In this document: piece by piece, positions 51,155-60,751 of the stretch
How the letters are laid out: every line of letters starts with the position of its first letter
Numbering within the stretch: the stretch's first letter is position 1
Source: Aphanomyces cochlioides
Lineage: Eukaryota; Oomycota; Saprolegniomycetes; Saprolegniales; Verrucalvaceae
NCBI GenBank assembly: GCA_019828595.1
Contig: JAHQRK010000013.1
Location: forward strand, 899,501-963,500
Reading direction: 5' to 3'
DNA length: 64,000 nucleotides
Made by a program: the position numbers and the translations under genes
Notes under the pieces: generated by a model
Told to the model about the DNA's origin: nothing
What the model saw: only the letters and a program-made list of their open reading frames with translations
Database searches by the model: none

Positions 51155-52287
51155 TTACAAGACTGTGCACATCTTGAGCCATGTTGGGGGTTCGTCGTGT
51201 TGGCCTTTGGCATTCGTCCGCTCAATGGTCGTCGCCACTTCAGTGCCTGTGGCTCGGCCCTCGATTTGTTTCATGTTTGGAAAAATCCACAGCATGCGCC
51301 GAATATGATGGTTCGACAGAAATGGATCCAAATACCAAATTGACGAGTTGCCGTCCGGAGTTTCAGTGTGGCCACATTGCAACGTCTCGACCAAAAGCGT
51401 CAATGCCGCACTAGAATATGATTGTTAGGTTACTCCAGCCGCAGATTACGAGCTTACGATGTAAATTCAGCCCCCGCACTTTCAACAAAACTTGCATTTG
51501 AAACTAAACAATGACAGTTCACACGGAGAGAAAGTTGCAATTCGAAATACCTTCCCACGCGACGATTGTTGTTTGATGCATGTTGCTGGATAGCATTCGA
51601 TGCAAGCCATGGAGGAATGGATGTGCGCCTAAAATAAAGTCAAAGATGAAGTCTGGTTCTAAATTACCAATATTGTGAGCATATTCGCCGAGGAAGCGCA
51701 AGAGCTGGCCACGTTTGACGTCGAAATCTGCTTGGCTACGAACGTAGCCTTCTTGCGGTCGTACGACGAGCTGTTGTGATGCTGGGTCGATTTGGTAAAA
51801 ACAACTCTGGACGACTTGCAACCGCTGACGGAAATCCGAGTACTATGACAAAGTTCAGCTTTCCAAGGGCTTCATAGAGAGAGTACTCGCAAGGCTGACA
51901 TGTGAGCGTGGAATTCACCGCGGACTTCATTTTTGACGGTCTCTAACACGATCAAACTAGGACATTCGTGAGTGAAATTGCTTGGAAGAGCGATCAAGAG
52001 CGTACTTGGCGTCAAACTGAGCGTCATGACCTTCAACTGGACATCGGGCAAGTCCGATTTCACGCAGACTTGGATGTGGTTCGTCGCCGATTTCAATGCT
52101 AGCCAGACATGAGATCTCAAAGACCATTGTGGTCGTACGTAATTTCGTCCGTCGTGCGCGTTTTAGCATCTTCGTACGCGTCCAAAAGGACCTTGGCCTG
52201 TTCGTCTTGGTGGAAATAGTACTGTCGACAGGCGTCACGCCATATCGTAAGCTTGGGCTCGTCTTCCACGACACATTGGCAGCTCAT
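51155..52287 (-). CDS. multi-exon hypothetical gene (exon borders partly unresolved)
   Basis: Probable start ATG 52287 (MSCQCVVEDEPKLTIWRDACRQYYF). A second coding block contains HIQVCVKSDLPDVQLKVMTLSL and HECPSLIVLETVKNEVRGEF. After a likely 44-bp intron a third block reads YSDFRQRLQVVQSCFYQIDP and LLRFLGEYAHNI. It joins over a 41-bp GT-AG intron to HPFLHGLHRMLSS. A last block (ETLQCGHTETPDG, IWYLDPFLSNHHIRRMLW) ends at 51155. The join between blocks 1 and 2 does not fit a simple intron in phase, so there may be a frameshift. I do not recognise the protein; it looks host-like in codon use and intron size. Confidence 0.4.
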
Positions 52288-52489
52288 CACCGCCACGACG
52301 CTTTTTGCCAGTCTTGATGTTCCGAAATTCAACGAAAATATTTTGCATACAAAACTAAGTATCAATATTTACAAAGTAAATAAGACATCAAATACTTCAT
52401 CTTTACTTTATAGGTTCTTACAAATATATACAGTAAATAACTAGCATATATACTACGATTTGCTTTTGTCCGCATCTCTTCAATTATAT

Positions 52490-52877
52490 CAGTTGAAACA
52501 ATGCTTGCGAGTTTGATACATGTATTCAATTGCTGTATATTTGTCGATCAACTTGGCTTCATCGGCTTGTTGCTTGACTCTCATCAAGATAATGCGTTTG
52601 GTTTTACACCTTACAGGTTGAATAATGGCTTTCTGGTACATTTTGGGCCAGATGAACTGTCAGAAATGTGAAGTGTATTCAATTGAAAAGTGCATGAACC
52701 GGAATATTTACATGTAAATAACTGTGTAGAGTCCGTGCAATTGTAAAAGTGGATGGCTAATGCACGTGGGGGCATGATGGGATGCGTTTGAGTCATGTAA
52801 TCGTCGGCCAATGCACGAAATAAGGTCATCTTCTTGTGGTGGATTGTGAATTTCGATGCGTCCATGGACTTGTGCAT
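52490..52877 (-). CDS. two-exon hypothetical protein (110 aa)
   Basis: Exon 1 is 52877-52712 and exon 2 is 52656-52490, with a 55-bp intron having a good donor (GTAAAT) and acceptor (TGACAG). The exons join in phase to 111 codons including stop. The start reads MHKSMDASKFTIHHKKMTLF; the second exon is basic and helical (MYQKAIIQPVRCKTKRIILM). No signal peptide or known domain. Support is splice-site quality and phase only. Confidence 0.5.
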
Positions 52878-53127
52878 TTTCGCTAATTAATTGATACTAA
52901 GCCAATCAGAATGCATTTATTCAAATATCAGCCAATCAAAATGTAGTTATCATAAGAAATAGATATCACAGTCATACAAATTTCAAGTCGAATAAGGAGA
53001 CTCAAAAGTATCATTGAAAATCAACAAGGGCACAAGAGAGGATTGACAAGACGCATACCAAGCAAAATTCAATCGTCGTTCACTCAATAGTTTCGTGCAA
53101 TAAATGATTCCAGTTCATAAATTCACT

Positions 53128-53305
53128 AGTAATATCTGTTAAAGGTATATCGTGGCCACTTCAAAATTCTAACGACGAGAAGCATTAGTAAAGCATCATC
53201 CATTAGCTACGGAGTGATTCTCACCCATTTCAAAAAAACATACGCTAGAGACATCCTCGAGCAAAAACACAATTAACACTTATGGAAGTGTCCAAAGGCA
53301 AAATG
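53128..53305 (+). repeat. fragment of a Polinton terminal inverted repeat
   Basis: About 178 bp match the first ~180 bp of the left terminal repeat at 22162, with roughly 15 differences and small indels, starting from the same first bases (AGTAAT-TCTGTTAAAGG). No Polinton gene follows. It is either the end of the broken copy found 2.6 kb downstream or a separate, older insertion. Confidence 0.85.
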
Positions 53306-53845
53306 TATTAGAGTTATTCATCTGAATTGTAATTAGAATCCGACTAAATTCTATTTGGTTAGCGGGTTAGCGTGGCCGCGTTCGGCATGCTCTAAGGTTG
53401 CACCTGCCTGTCCGTCTTCTAAGGGATAGTAGTACCATGTGGAGCATGCACCCAATATTGACGTCGTCATTTGTCATGCATGAGACAATGGGTTGACAAA
53501 CGAGCGTGGTTGTGGCAGAGAGCCATGCAGCAGACGGAGTGGAATGTTCCAAAAGCCTTCATAGAGCTGCTCGACGGTGGGTTTGGCCCGACACTGGGGT
53601 ACAACTCGTTTTTGAAGGCGCCAAACAGAACACCGTCGTCGCATTTGGTCGGCTAGAATCTCTCTACCGGCGCTAGCTTTATCAGCCTTGACGATGGTCA
53701 AGTTTGAAAACGCAACTCTCATTTGTTCATATAATGCAACGTTCGAGGAATACCTCTTGCATTGCTTGTTGTGATCCGTTGGATAACTGACTGAATTTGG
53801 CTTGATCTTTTCATTTTGAAATTTGCCAGCGACAAACACTAGACG
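53306..53845. other. region with an unsupported minus-strand frame
   Basis: A 121-codon minus-strand frame (53839-53474) has no start context or domain that I can support. The promoter of the secreted-protein gene at 53846 must lie here. Confidence 0.35.
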
Positions 53846-54343
53846 ATGCGTGTTTTGATTCTACTACTCGCGCTTGCAGCATCTACCGTCGCGGCTTTGA
53901 ACCAACCTCACCAAGAATCGCCGTTGGTCATGTTGGGTCATCCTCCACAAGATTCCATCGACTTCGCAGTCCACTCTCGTCGCGTCCTGAAAGTCCAAGG
54001 CCAAAACGGAAGAAAACTTGCCCAGAAAACCAACCGTCTGAGACTTGCTGAGTTGTCGAGTCAAGAAGAGTCGGATGCCTCAGATCCCCATCTAAGACGA
54101 TTGGGGTTTAAAGTGGCAGGCGCCGCGTGCGGCGCTGTTGTTGGTGCAATTTGCGGCACAGTTGGCGGAACGGTGGCCTGTGTTCTCGGAGGTCTTAATG
54201 ACCTCGGGAGTGGCAAGATTGGTACTGCTGTCGTCAGTACAGTTGGCGGTCCTTTAGTCGGTGCCGCACTTGGTGCAGCCGCGGGCGGGGAATTGGGAGC
54301 CAAGGGGGGAAAAAGCTCGACAGGAAAATCGGCAGGGCAGTAA
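53846..54343 (+). CDS. small secreted glycine-zipper protein (165 aa)
   Basis: Residues 1-17 are a clear signal peptide (MRVLILLLALAASTVAA). A polar, Arg-rich linker follows (HSRRVLKVQGQNGRK; LRLAELSSQEES). From about residue 90 there is a glycine-zipper-type region with GxxxG/GxxxA periodicity (AGAACGAVVGAICGTVGGTV; GAALGAAAGGELGAKGGK), with four cysteines. Glycine zippers pack in membranes or oligomers. Oomycetes secrete many small proteins of this size. I see no canonical RxLR-dEER motif. Function unknown. Confidence 0.65.
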   Translation: MRVLILLLALAASTVAALNQPHQESPLVMLGHPPQDSIDFAVHSRRVLKVQGQNGRKLAQKTNRLRLAELSSQEESDASDPHLRRLGFKVAGAACGAVVGAICGTVGGTVACVLGGLNDLGSGKIGTAVVSTVGGPLVGAALGAAAGGELGAKGGKSSTGKSAGQ

Positions 54344-55883
54344 GACGTATCAAAGAGAACCGCCGGGAAAGGAATGGTCGTCGTCGAAATCTGCTTTCCT
54401 ACTCTAAGCTTCGTTGAAATGGACCCGCTCGAGTTTGAAGCCGTTAAGGTCAATTATACATCTCTTTCCTTTTCCTTTTGTATCAAGACTTTGTCAAACA
54501 AAGGTGTTTGACATGGCAAATGTATCCACCACAACTCTAATCGGAAGTCAGAGCGTCAAGGGGATGAGGTATCTTCGCCTCCTTTTGACCGAACAAGTTG
54601 TGGACAGCTGCGATGGACGCTCCTACAAGGGCAGTTCCCTTTTAGGTCGTGGATGATTTCGACCACTGAATCAATGGCTTTGGAATTCCATCTTGAGGCC
54701 AGCTCTTCAGGCCGACCTATTGAGCAACATTGTCGCTGTGATCCGATTTGGCAAGAATAGACACGAGGAGAAAGCCGCCTAGCTACAGCTCAAATAGCAT
54801 TCACACATGTGTCAGCTAGGAGGGAAACACAGACAGCGCGTTGCATGAAGCTCCAAACGGTCTCTCATCCTTGGACTAACCATCCAATAACACATCCACG
54901 AAGGACCTCCTCGCGGACGAGCACGAGTATTTAGGTACGCGACGACACGGTTCTTCAAGTGTCTTGAAGGAGGACCTACTTTTGTCACACAGAATTTGTG
55001 GAAAACCACATAAAAAAATCTAATTCCACATTAACAGAGAATTCTTGAGACAAGGGGGTAATTTTGGCAAATTTTCGAGCTACAAACTTTTCTCCTGGGC
55101 CAAGACGAGGTCCAAAATTATCAAGATATATAGAACAGGCAATTCTAAGCAATTAGAACTAGGAATTATCGTCATGGCCGTCGAGATGAATGAGCTTCGG
55201 GCGATCCAAGTTCCAGCTAGGACTCATTCCGATGTAGTTTTCTCAGTTTTGCGTTGAGCGAAAAGCCTCCTTTTTGTCATCTCTTGTGGTGTTATCCATA
55301 CACACTTGTTGTCAACAAAAATCTCAATCATACAAAAGTTCTGTATAATCCAAAGTAGCACTTTGATCTATGACATTTTATGGTATAAGTCCAAGAGACG
55401 GACCAAAGGGTGGTACGAAATTGAGTCGTCACTCGACCTTATTTACGGACATTTCCTTACTGGCCACCATCGACCATAATTAAGGACATTTTGTCTAAAT
55501 AGGACCATGGAGAGGAAAATATGCATATGTGTCAACGCAATCTGATCCGAGAGGGTCGAAATCACCGACTTTGAGACTTCATTTCTCTGGCGTCCCGAAA
55601 GCTATTATCGCACGCTGAAAGCATATTTAGCACTCTTTTTTATCGTCCAATCAACCCTGCAAACTAGAGAGGTCAATATGGCGAAATGAAGAAGTCGAAA
55701 ATTTGGTGGTGCATTTTTCCTGTATACGACATCCCCCCGCCTTCCAAGAATTTCCTCTTAAAAATACCGAAAACTGTGTATTGAAATCCATCGTTTTTAC
55801 GAAAATAATAAATGGAAACTATACATTGCTTGAAATCCTCCATATCATACGATATATCCTCATAGAAGATTGATGTCCATTCC
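54344..55883. other. spacer between the secreted-protein gene and the Polinton relic
   Basis: No gene I can support. A minus-strand frame at 55888-55673 (MWEWTSIFYEDISYDMEDF..) is AT-rich like Polinton genes and starts head-to-head with the ExoX-C-like gene. It could be a further relic gene, but it has no counterpart in the full-length element. Confidence 0.4.
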
Positions 55884-55940
55884 CACAAATATTTAATTAA
55901 TTTTAAAAATACTTATCAACTATAGAATATATTAAAAATA

Positions 55941-56249
55941 ATGGAATTAAATTTCGGAAAATACAAAACTAAGACTATTCAAGAAGTTTTTGAGATTGAT
56001 CAAAATTACTGTAAATGGTTAATAAATCAGGAAATGTTATTGTCAAACAAACCAGAAATTAAAACATATTTAACCGAAAAATTAAAAGATGCTGATTTGT
56101 CTTATAAAATGCGATGGGGAAAGCATAGAGGGTTAACATTGAATAAAATTAGAGAAATTGATCAAAATTATATTGAATGGTTAAGAAATAATGAATATGT
56201 GAAAGAAAATTGCCCAAAATTAATATCTGAGCTTGAAGCATTAAAATAA
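55941..56249 (+). CDS. ExoX-C-like repeat protein, second copy (102 aa)
   Basis: Differs from 35627-35935 at only about a dozen positions, mostly in the second half (RWGKHRGLTLNKIREIDQNYIEWL). The frame is preserved although the surrounding element is deleted. Same two-domain layout. Confidence 0.65.
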   Translation: MELNFGKYKTKTIQEVFEIDQNYCKWLINQEMLLSNKPEIKTYLTEKLKDADLSYKMRWGKHRGLTLNKIREIDQNYIEWLRNNEYVKENCPKLISELEALK

Positions 56250-56250
56250 A

Positions 56251-56631
56251 TTATTCAAAATCAGAATTATTTAAGTTGTGGAATTTGGAAAGTAAATCCA
56301 TACGATTATTCTGCTTTGCATATAACCACAACAAACACCAGATTCCACAATATTCGGCATACGTTGATTGATACTGTTTTTTGTTATATTTTTTTATTCC
56401 TAAAACCAAAGGCGGTGGCTCGCCCATGGAATCGAAGTATTCATTATTATTTGAAGTTGTCCAATGTCCTACATTACTATTATTTGATTTTAATAAAATT
56501 AAGTAATTTTTATTTTTTGGCAATGGTTTTTTAATTTCATCTATGTCAAATATTCCATCTATTTCAACACCCAATAAATTAGCTAATTCAATTAACTGAT
56601 GATCGCTTGTAATTCCTTTTATTAGGTCCAT
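56251..56631 (-). CDS. adenain-type protease, second copy (126 aa)
   Basis: Keeps the His (VGHWTTSN), Asp (YFDSMGEPPP), Gln (KKQYQ) and Cys (AEYCGIWC) positions of the copy at 35248. The N-terminal part is more diverged (GVEIDGIFDIDEIKKPLPK). Open from ATG 56631; stop one base from the ExoX-C-like gene, as in the full-length element. Confidence 0.8.
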   Translation of the reverse strand: MDLIKGITSDHQLIELANLLGVEIDGIFDIDEIKKPLPKNKNYLILLKSNNSNVGHWTTSNNNEYFDSMGEPPPLVLGIKKYNKKQYQSTYAEYCGIWCLLWLYAKQNNRMDLLSKFHNLNNSDFE

Positions 56632-56685
56632 TAAATAATTTAAAAAATAATCTTATCTGTGGCTGTATATAATTAATAAAATATA

Positions 56686-56757
56686 ATGAGTGAGTATCAA
56701 TTAGCCGATCAATTTTTATATGAAAGCTCTTTAAAGAGCTTAATGTTAAATCAATAA
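56686..56757 (+). pseudogene. capsid protein start, truncated by deletion
   Basis: The first 17 codons equal the capsid start at 35193 (MSEYQLADQFLYESSLK), then the sequence passes into the start of the zinc-finger gene in opposite orientation. The joint lies in a short palindrome AGCTCTTTAAAGAGCT (near 56735-56750). Confidence 0.88.
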
Positions 56758-56807
56758 GCATTGTTGAAAGCACAAGCTTATATTCTATATAGAGGTATAT
56801 TTTTTTA

Positions 56808-57482
56808 CTACTGATTTTTTACAAAAGCTTGATGTTTCTTGGATTTAAGGTGCGATGCTTTATGGCTTTTTGTGTATCTACCACCGCATTCACATAAAAT
56901 ATTGTTGATAACTTTGATTTCACCAGTTTTAACCCAATTTGTATGAACTGCGCTTTGTTGATGTCTGAAAGTATGTCCTCTCGTGTGTTTAATTCCGCAT
57001 CCGCAATAAATTTCTTCTGACCTAATAGCTTTGATGTTTTCGGGATTATTTTCCCTATATTTTTTATTCTTTTCGGAAATTTTATCTTTGTTGTTCTTAC
57101 TATACTCCCTTTTTTGTTGAAGAATCTTGGCTCGATATGTTTCATAGTAGGCTTTTTTTTGTTGTTTTCTTGTCATTGGGTTGAAACTTGGTGTTTTATT
57201 AACACAAAATAGTTTGTTGATCCATAATGTTTCAAACACTTTCAGATGTTGCTTATCAACGACTTGATATTCCTTGATCGCCATAATTTTGAAGTTTTTA
57301 ATTCCATATTCTTTTAAATATGGGTATATTGAAATATTACTGACTTTAATGTTTGAAGAATTATGTTTATCTTTATGTTCCTGCCACCTCTTTGCCAAAG
57401 TATTCATCGTCATACCCACATAACATATATCGGACTGACAATGAACGATTTTATAGATAATCCCAGTCTTGTAATCAGTCAT
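56808..57482 (-). CDS. GIY-YIG nuclease with two C-terminal zinc-finger-like motifs (224 aa)
   Basis: GIIYKIV (residues 7-13) and YVGMT (21-25) are the GIY-YIG signature; KRWQEHK holds the conserved Arg, and VFETLWINKL the Glu. A Lys-rich linker (residues ~110-150) leads to two C-x-C-G...H...H units (YCGCGIKHTRGHTFRHQ; LCECGGRYTKSHKASHLK) likely to bind zinc and DNA. Such enzymes are mobile endonucleases in phages and large DNA viruses. Upstream there is a TATATATATA run. Absent from the full-length element except for its last codons. Confidence 0.82.
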   Translation of the reverse strand: MTDYKTGIIYKIVHCQSDICYVGMTMNTLAKRWQEHKDKHNSSNIKVSNISIYPYLKEYGIKNFKIMAIKEYQVVDKQHLKVFETLWINKLFCVNKTPSFNPMTRKQQKKAYYETYRAKILQQKREYSKNNKDKISEKNKKYRENNPENIKAIRSEEIYCGCGIKHTRGHTFRHQQSAVHTNWVKTGEIKVINNILCECGGRYTKSHKASHLKSKKHQAFVKNQ

Positions 57483-57553
57483 AGTGTATGGTATAGGCTA
57501 TATATATATAAATTTCAAAGCTTATGATCAAACGTAAAATGGTATTTTATACC

Positions 57554-57688
57554 CTATAACTTAAAACTACCACCGCGTTTCTTCGCACGAACGGCAGCCA
57601 TACGGTCTTTAGCCTCTTGGGAGCCTTTAAAACCAACGCCAGTTAGGTCTTTCACGCCTTGGCGAAGACCGACCAATTCAGGATTACT
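57554..57688 (-). pseudogene. 3' end of the pVI-like gene, relic copy
   Basis: 45 codons matching the C-terminus at 29002-29136, with changes (NPELVGLRQGVKDLTGVGFK; AKDRMAAVRAKKRGGSFKL). The 5' part is lost at the junction with the OYE fragment. Confidence 0.8.
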
Positions 57689-58212
57689 GATTCGTTTCTC
57701 AAGACGAGCGCCAATCGTCGCACCGACCAGTACGGCGGCTCGCTAGAGAACCGCACTCGGCCCTTGGCGGAAGTGTTCCAAGCTGTCACGGATGCAGTCG
57801 GAGCCGACAAAGTGGGCGTGAAATATTCCATTCTCGGTGGATACAACGACATGCACGAAGAGAACCCTTTGGCGTTGAGCGAACAAGTGGCCAAGGTTTC
57901 CCAGCGATTCAACTTGGCGTACGTCCATCTCGCTCGCAAAGATGTGGCTGGCAATCAACTGGACGGCTTGGAGGCGACCTTCCGTGAGCATTTCCACAAC
58001 ACTTTTATCTCCAACATGGGCTACACCAAGGACGAAGCGAATGCTAACATTGCGACTGGCTTGGCCGATGCGGTGTCGTTTGGCACGCTCTTCATTGCAA
58101 ACCCAGACTTGCCAGAGCGAAGAATGCTCGATTGAACCAAGTCGATCCATCAACGTTTTACGTCGGCGAGGCCAAGGGCTACACGGTCTACCCCACGCTG
58201 TCAGCCCAGTAG
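57689..58212 (+). pseudogene. Old Yellow Enzyme, copy 2, C-terminal half
   Basis: Starts abruptly at the Polinton junction, in the middle of the protein (DSFLKTSANRRTDQYGGSLENRTRPL), and runs through NLAYVHLARKDVAGNQLDG and FISNMGYTKDEANANI. A 1-base deletion after PER (near 58120) shifts the frame; the C-terminus (STFYVGEAKGYTVYPTLSAQ) ends at 58212. The N-terminal half is missing. Confidence 0.85.
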
Positions 58213-59724
58213 ATCCACTTGAAAGAGTAGTTGCAATTTCTAATAAACTGCACAGTCTTTGCATGATACAAGTTGATTCTTTAGTACTGAAAGGAGCCGA
58301 GTCTAGCTCTGTCTGCTGTCTAGGCGTCTTGCGACGTAGCACCTCCGTTGTGGCTCCCCTCTCAACTGACGCACGGACCACCACGTTGGGTTATGCCATC
58401 TGTAGCTCCCCTTTCGTCGTCAAGAAGGGCGAAGTCTTTGGCGGAAAAGTAAATTCCTACGAACGCTCCAACGTTGTCTGAAATTGTTCAAAGGCAGGGA
58501 AACTGGTGACTTGGAAGAATTCTGTTTTGGTTGTAGTTACAGGTATGGGAACCAGGTTTTATTCAGGTTAATTGGTGAGTCAGGAGTAGGTTTATAGGTT
58601 TTTCTCTTGTGTGGGCAGAGCTCAAAGACTTCACCTGTGCGGACGACGCTAGACATCCGCCCGCATAATTGCGCTCACTGTAGCGAAGCGAAGGTCGAGG
58701 GAATACTTTTCTGCAGGCGGATGACTCGGAGGTAGGGACCCCCAACGTGCACCAAAGTGGGATTTCTTTATGTTTTCTCTCATTGGTGGCAGGTATGTTG
58801 TAAGGCCTTGCCGCGACCCTGATGACGCATGCTAGGGATGACAAGGAGTCGAGTTTCAAACCTTCTTGGTGCTGGACGTCGTCTTCTGCGTCCAACCTGG
58901 TGGAAGGCTCAAGAACTCTAGAGCTTCATCATCAGCAAAAGCGAAAGCCTTAACCCAAGACTGCACGATTGAAAACTTTCGTCTTTAAGACGATCAAGCC
59001 AAGTTGTCGAACATTGAGACCAAGACGAACAAGAATGATCATCGATACGGTGTGGTGGACCCGAGTCCATTCGTCGTAGGCGAGTTCACATCAGCTACAA
59101 GCTTCCTTGGCATCGGTCTCTATGTCAGGAAGTTTATAGTCCGACGGCCAACAAAGTGTTACTTCGATCGTGTACATGATCACTACACATGTATTGCTAG
59201 CCAGTGGAGGGGGGCTCCAAGTGGCCACATTCATTCACTACGCTTCCTCGCTTATGATTGATATTAGTCATAGGACAGTTGGCCAACAAGTGTGCTGATC
59301 CAAACAATTGACTCGCAATCTGGTTTTCAAGCAGACATGCATCTGAGGAGGGCGATCAGAGTGCCAACTGTGCAATCACGACTTTGTCTACCATCTTGGT
59401 GCACTCCAACAAGCTTTCAGCGGCATCTATCGTGAATTTCACAGCGCCATGTATAGTTCCAGCCGTGCTTTTATGCTCTAGGAATGCGAAATGGACTCCA
59501 ACTTCACGGTGGTACGTACTGACGATGACGCTGATTCGCAATCAATTCGATGACGTAATCAACATCGTAATCCAAAAAGTACCTAATTGCTGTCCACGAG
59601 AGGCGTCAACTAGAAAATGTAGGCGACGGCTGCTTGATTGCGTATTGCGCAAGATTGCTCATCAAGATGACGTAGACAACGCAGAGACCGCCAAGATGTG
59701 CCATTTCCCAATTGAAAACCAAGA
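58213..59724. other. intergenic with one arm of an inverted repeat
   Basis: No gene supported. 58610-58826 is an inverted, diverged copy of 61173-61390 (see repeat). A short stretch near 59190-59240 vaguely resembles decayed ankyrin coding sequence, but too weakly to call. Confidence 0.4.
58610..58826 (-). repeat. left arm of a ~215-bp inverted repeat
   Basis: Its reverse complement resembles 61173-61390. Shared words include CCTCGACCTTCGCTT-like and GAGCGCAATT blocks, and both encode similar frames (ERK-x-x-E-x-P, RPSL, SSAQ). The pair brackets the OYE copy 3 pseudogene. Confidence 0.65.
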
Positions 59725-60751
59725 ATGGCTCCCAACCTTTTCACGCCCATCCAAGTCGGCTTTGTCCAGCTCAAGAATCGCATATTCATGGCTCCGCTTA
59801 CTCGTATCCGCGCCGGAACTTCGCATATGCCGACTGACTTGATGAAGGAATACTATTCCCAACGAGCTTCTGCTGGTCTTATCATTGCGGAAGGCTCCAT
59901 GATGGCTCCCAACACGTCAGCTTTTGTGGGGGAGCCTGGCTTTTATACTGACGACCAGCTCCTCAAGATCTTCATGCAAATTTGGCACGCTGGTTGAGCC
60001 GCCCACCCTGACAACAACGACGGAGTCCAACCGATAGAACCATCCGCCATTGCAATCAATGGGGAAGTCCATACTCGCTATTTCAAAACTCAGCATGTTG
60101 TGCCTCGCGAACTCTGTGAATGAAATCGCGTCCATCGTTGAGTTATTTGCGACAGCCTCCAAGAAATGTATCGACGTTGGTGGCTTCGACAGCGTTGAAG
60201 TTCACGGTGCGAATGGATATTTGATCGATCAGTTCCTCCGCACGAGTTCCAACACCAGCACGGATCAATACGGTGGCTCGCTTGAAAATCGCGCTCGCTT
60301 CTTGACGGAAGTCCTCCAAGCAGTCACGGATGCAGTCGGCGCGGGCAAAGTCGGCGTGCGGTTTTCTCCTCTCAATGGTTACAACGACATGCAAGACGAA
60401 GATCCCATGGCTCTGAGCGAGCATGTGGCCAAGATCTCGCAGCGATTCAACTTGGCGTATGTCCACCTCATCCGTGGCGACATGTTGCACGTCCAAGAGG
60501 GCGACCTAGAGCCAATCTTCCGCAAGCATTTCCACAACACGTTCATCTCCAACATGGGCTACACCAAGGACGAGGCAAATGCTGCGATTGAAGCTGAAAA
60601 GCTCGATGCTGTCGCTTTTGGCGCTCTCTTCATTGCCAACCCAGACCTGCCAGAACGTTTTGCAAAAGACGCTCCGTTGAACGACGCGGATCCAACTACT
60701 TATTACGTTGGAGGAGCCAAGGGCTACACGGACTATCCAACATTGCCATAG
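59725..60751 (+). pseudogene. Old Yellow Enzyme, copy 3 (deletion, stop and frameshift)
   Basis: MAPNLFTPIQVGFVQLKNRIFMAPLT begins the gene. About 16-19 codons are missing before KIFMQIWH, and a TGA at 59995 replaces the Arg codon of the HxGR active-site region. A frameshift near 60110 follows, then a long clean C-terminal half (HGANGYLIDQFLRTSSNTSTDQYGG to YTDYPTLP). Several independent lesions make this a true pseudogene. Confidence 0.87.

Larger units (their letters stand above)
55884..57688 (-). mobile_element. partial Polinton copy with large internal deletion
   Basis: Inverted relative to the full-length element but collinear: ExoX-C-like gene, protease, capsid start, then (deletion of ~5.9 kb: most of capsid, fibre, ATPase, penton) zinc-finger start, GIY-YIG gene, and 3' end of the pVI-like gene. 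No terminal repeats abut it. The right end runs directly into an OYE fragment at 57689. The retained frames are open, so the copy is not old. Confidence 0.9.

Noticed and set aside
53474..53839. 121-codon minus-strand frame before the secreted-protein gene
   Set aside because: No domain, no start context, and it lies head-to-head on the promoter of the secreted gene; not enough support.
53846..54343. RxLR-type effector
   Set aside because: The Arg/Leu runs (RLRL, LRRLG) do not fit RxLR followed by dEER at the usual place; only secretion and the glycine zipper are supported.
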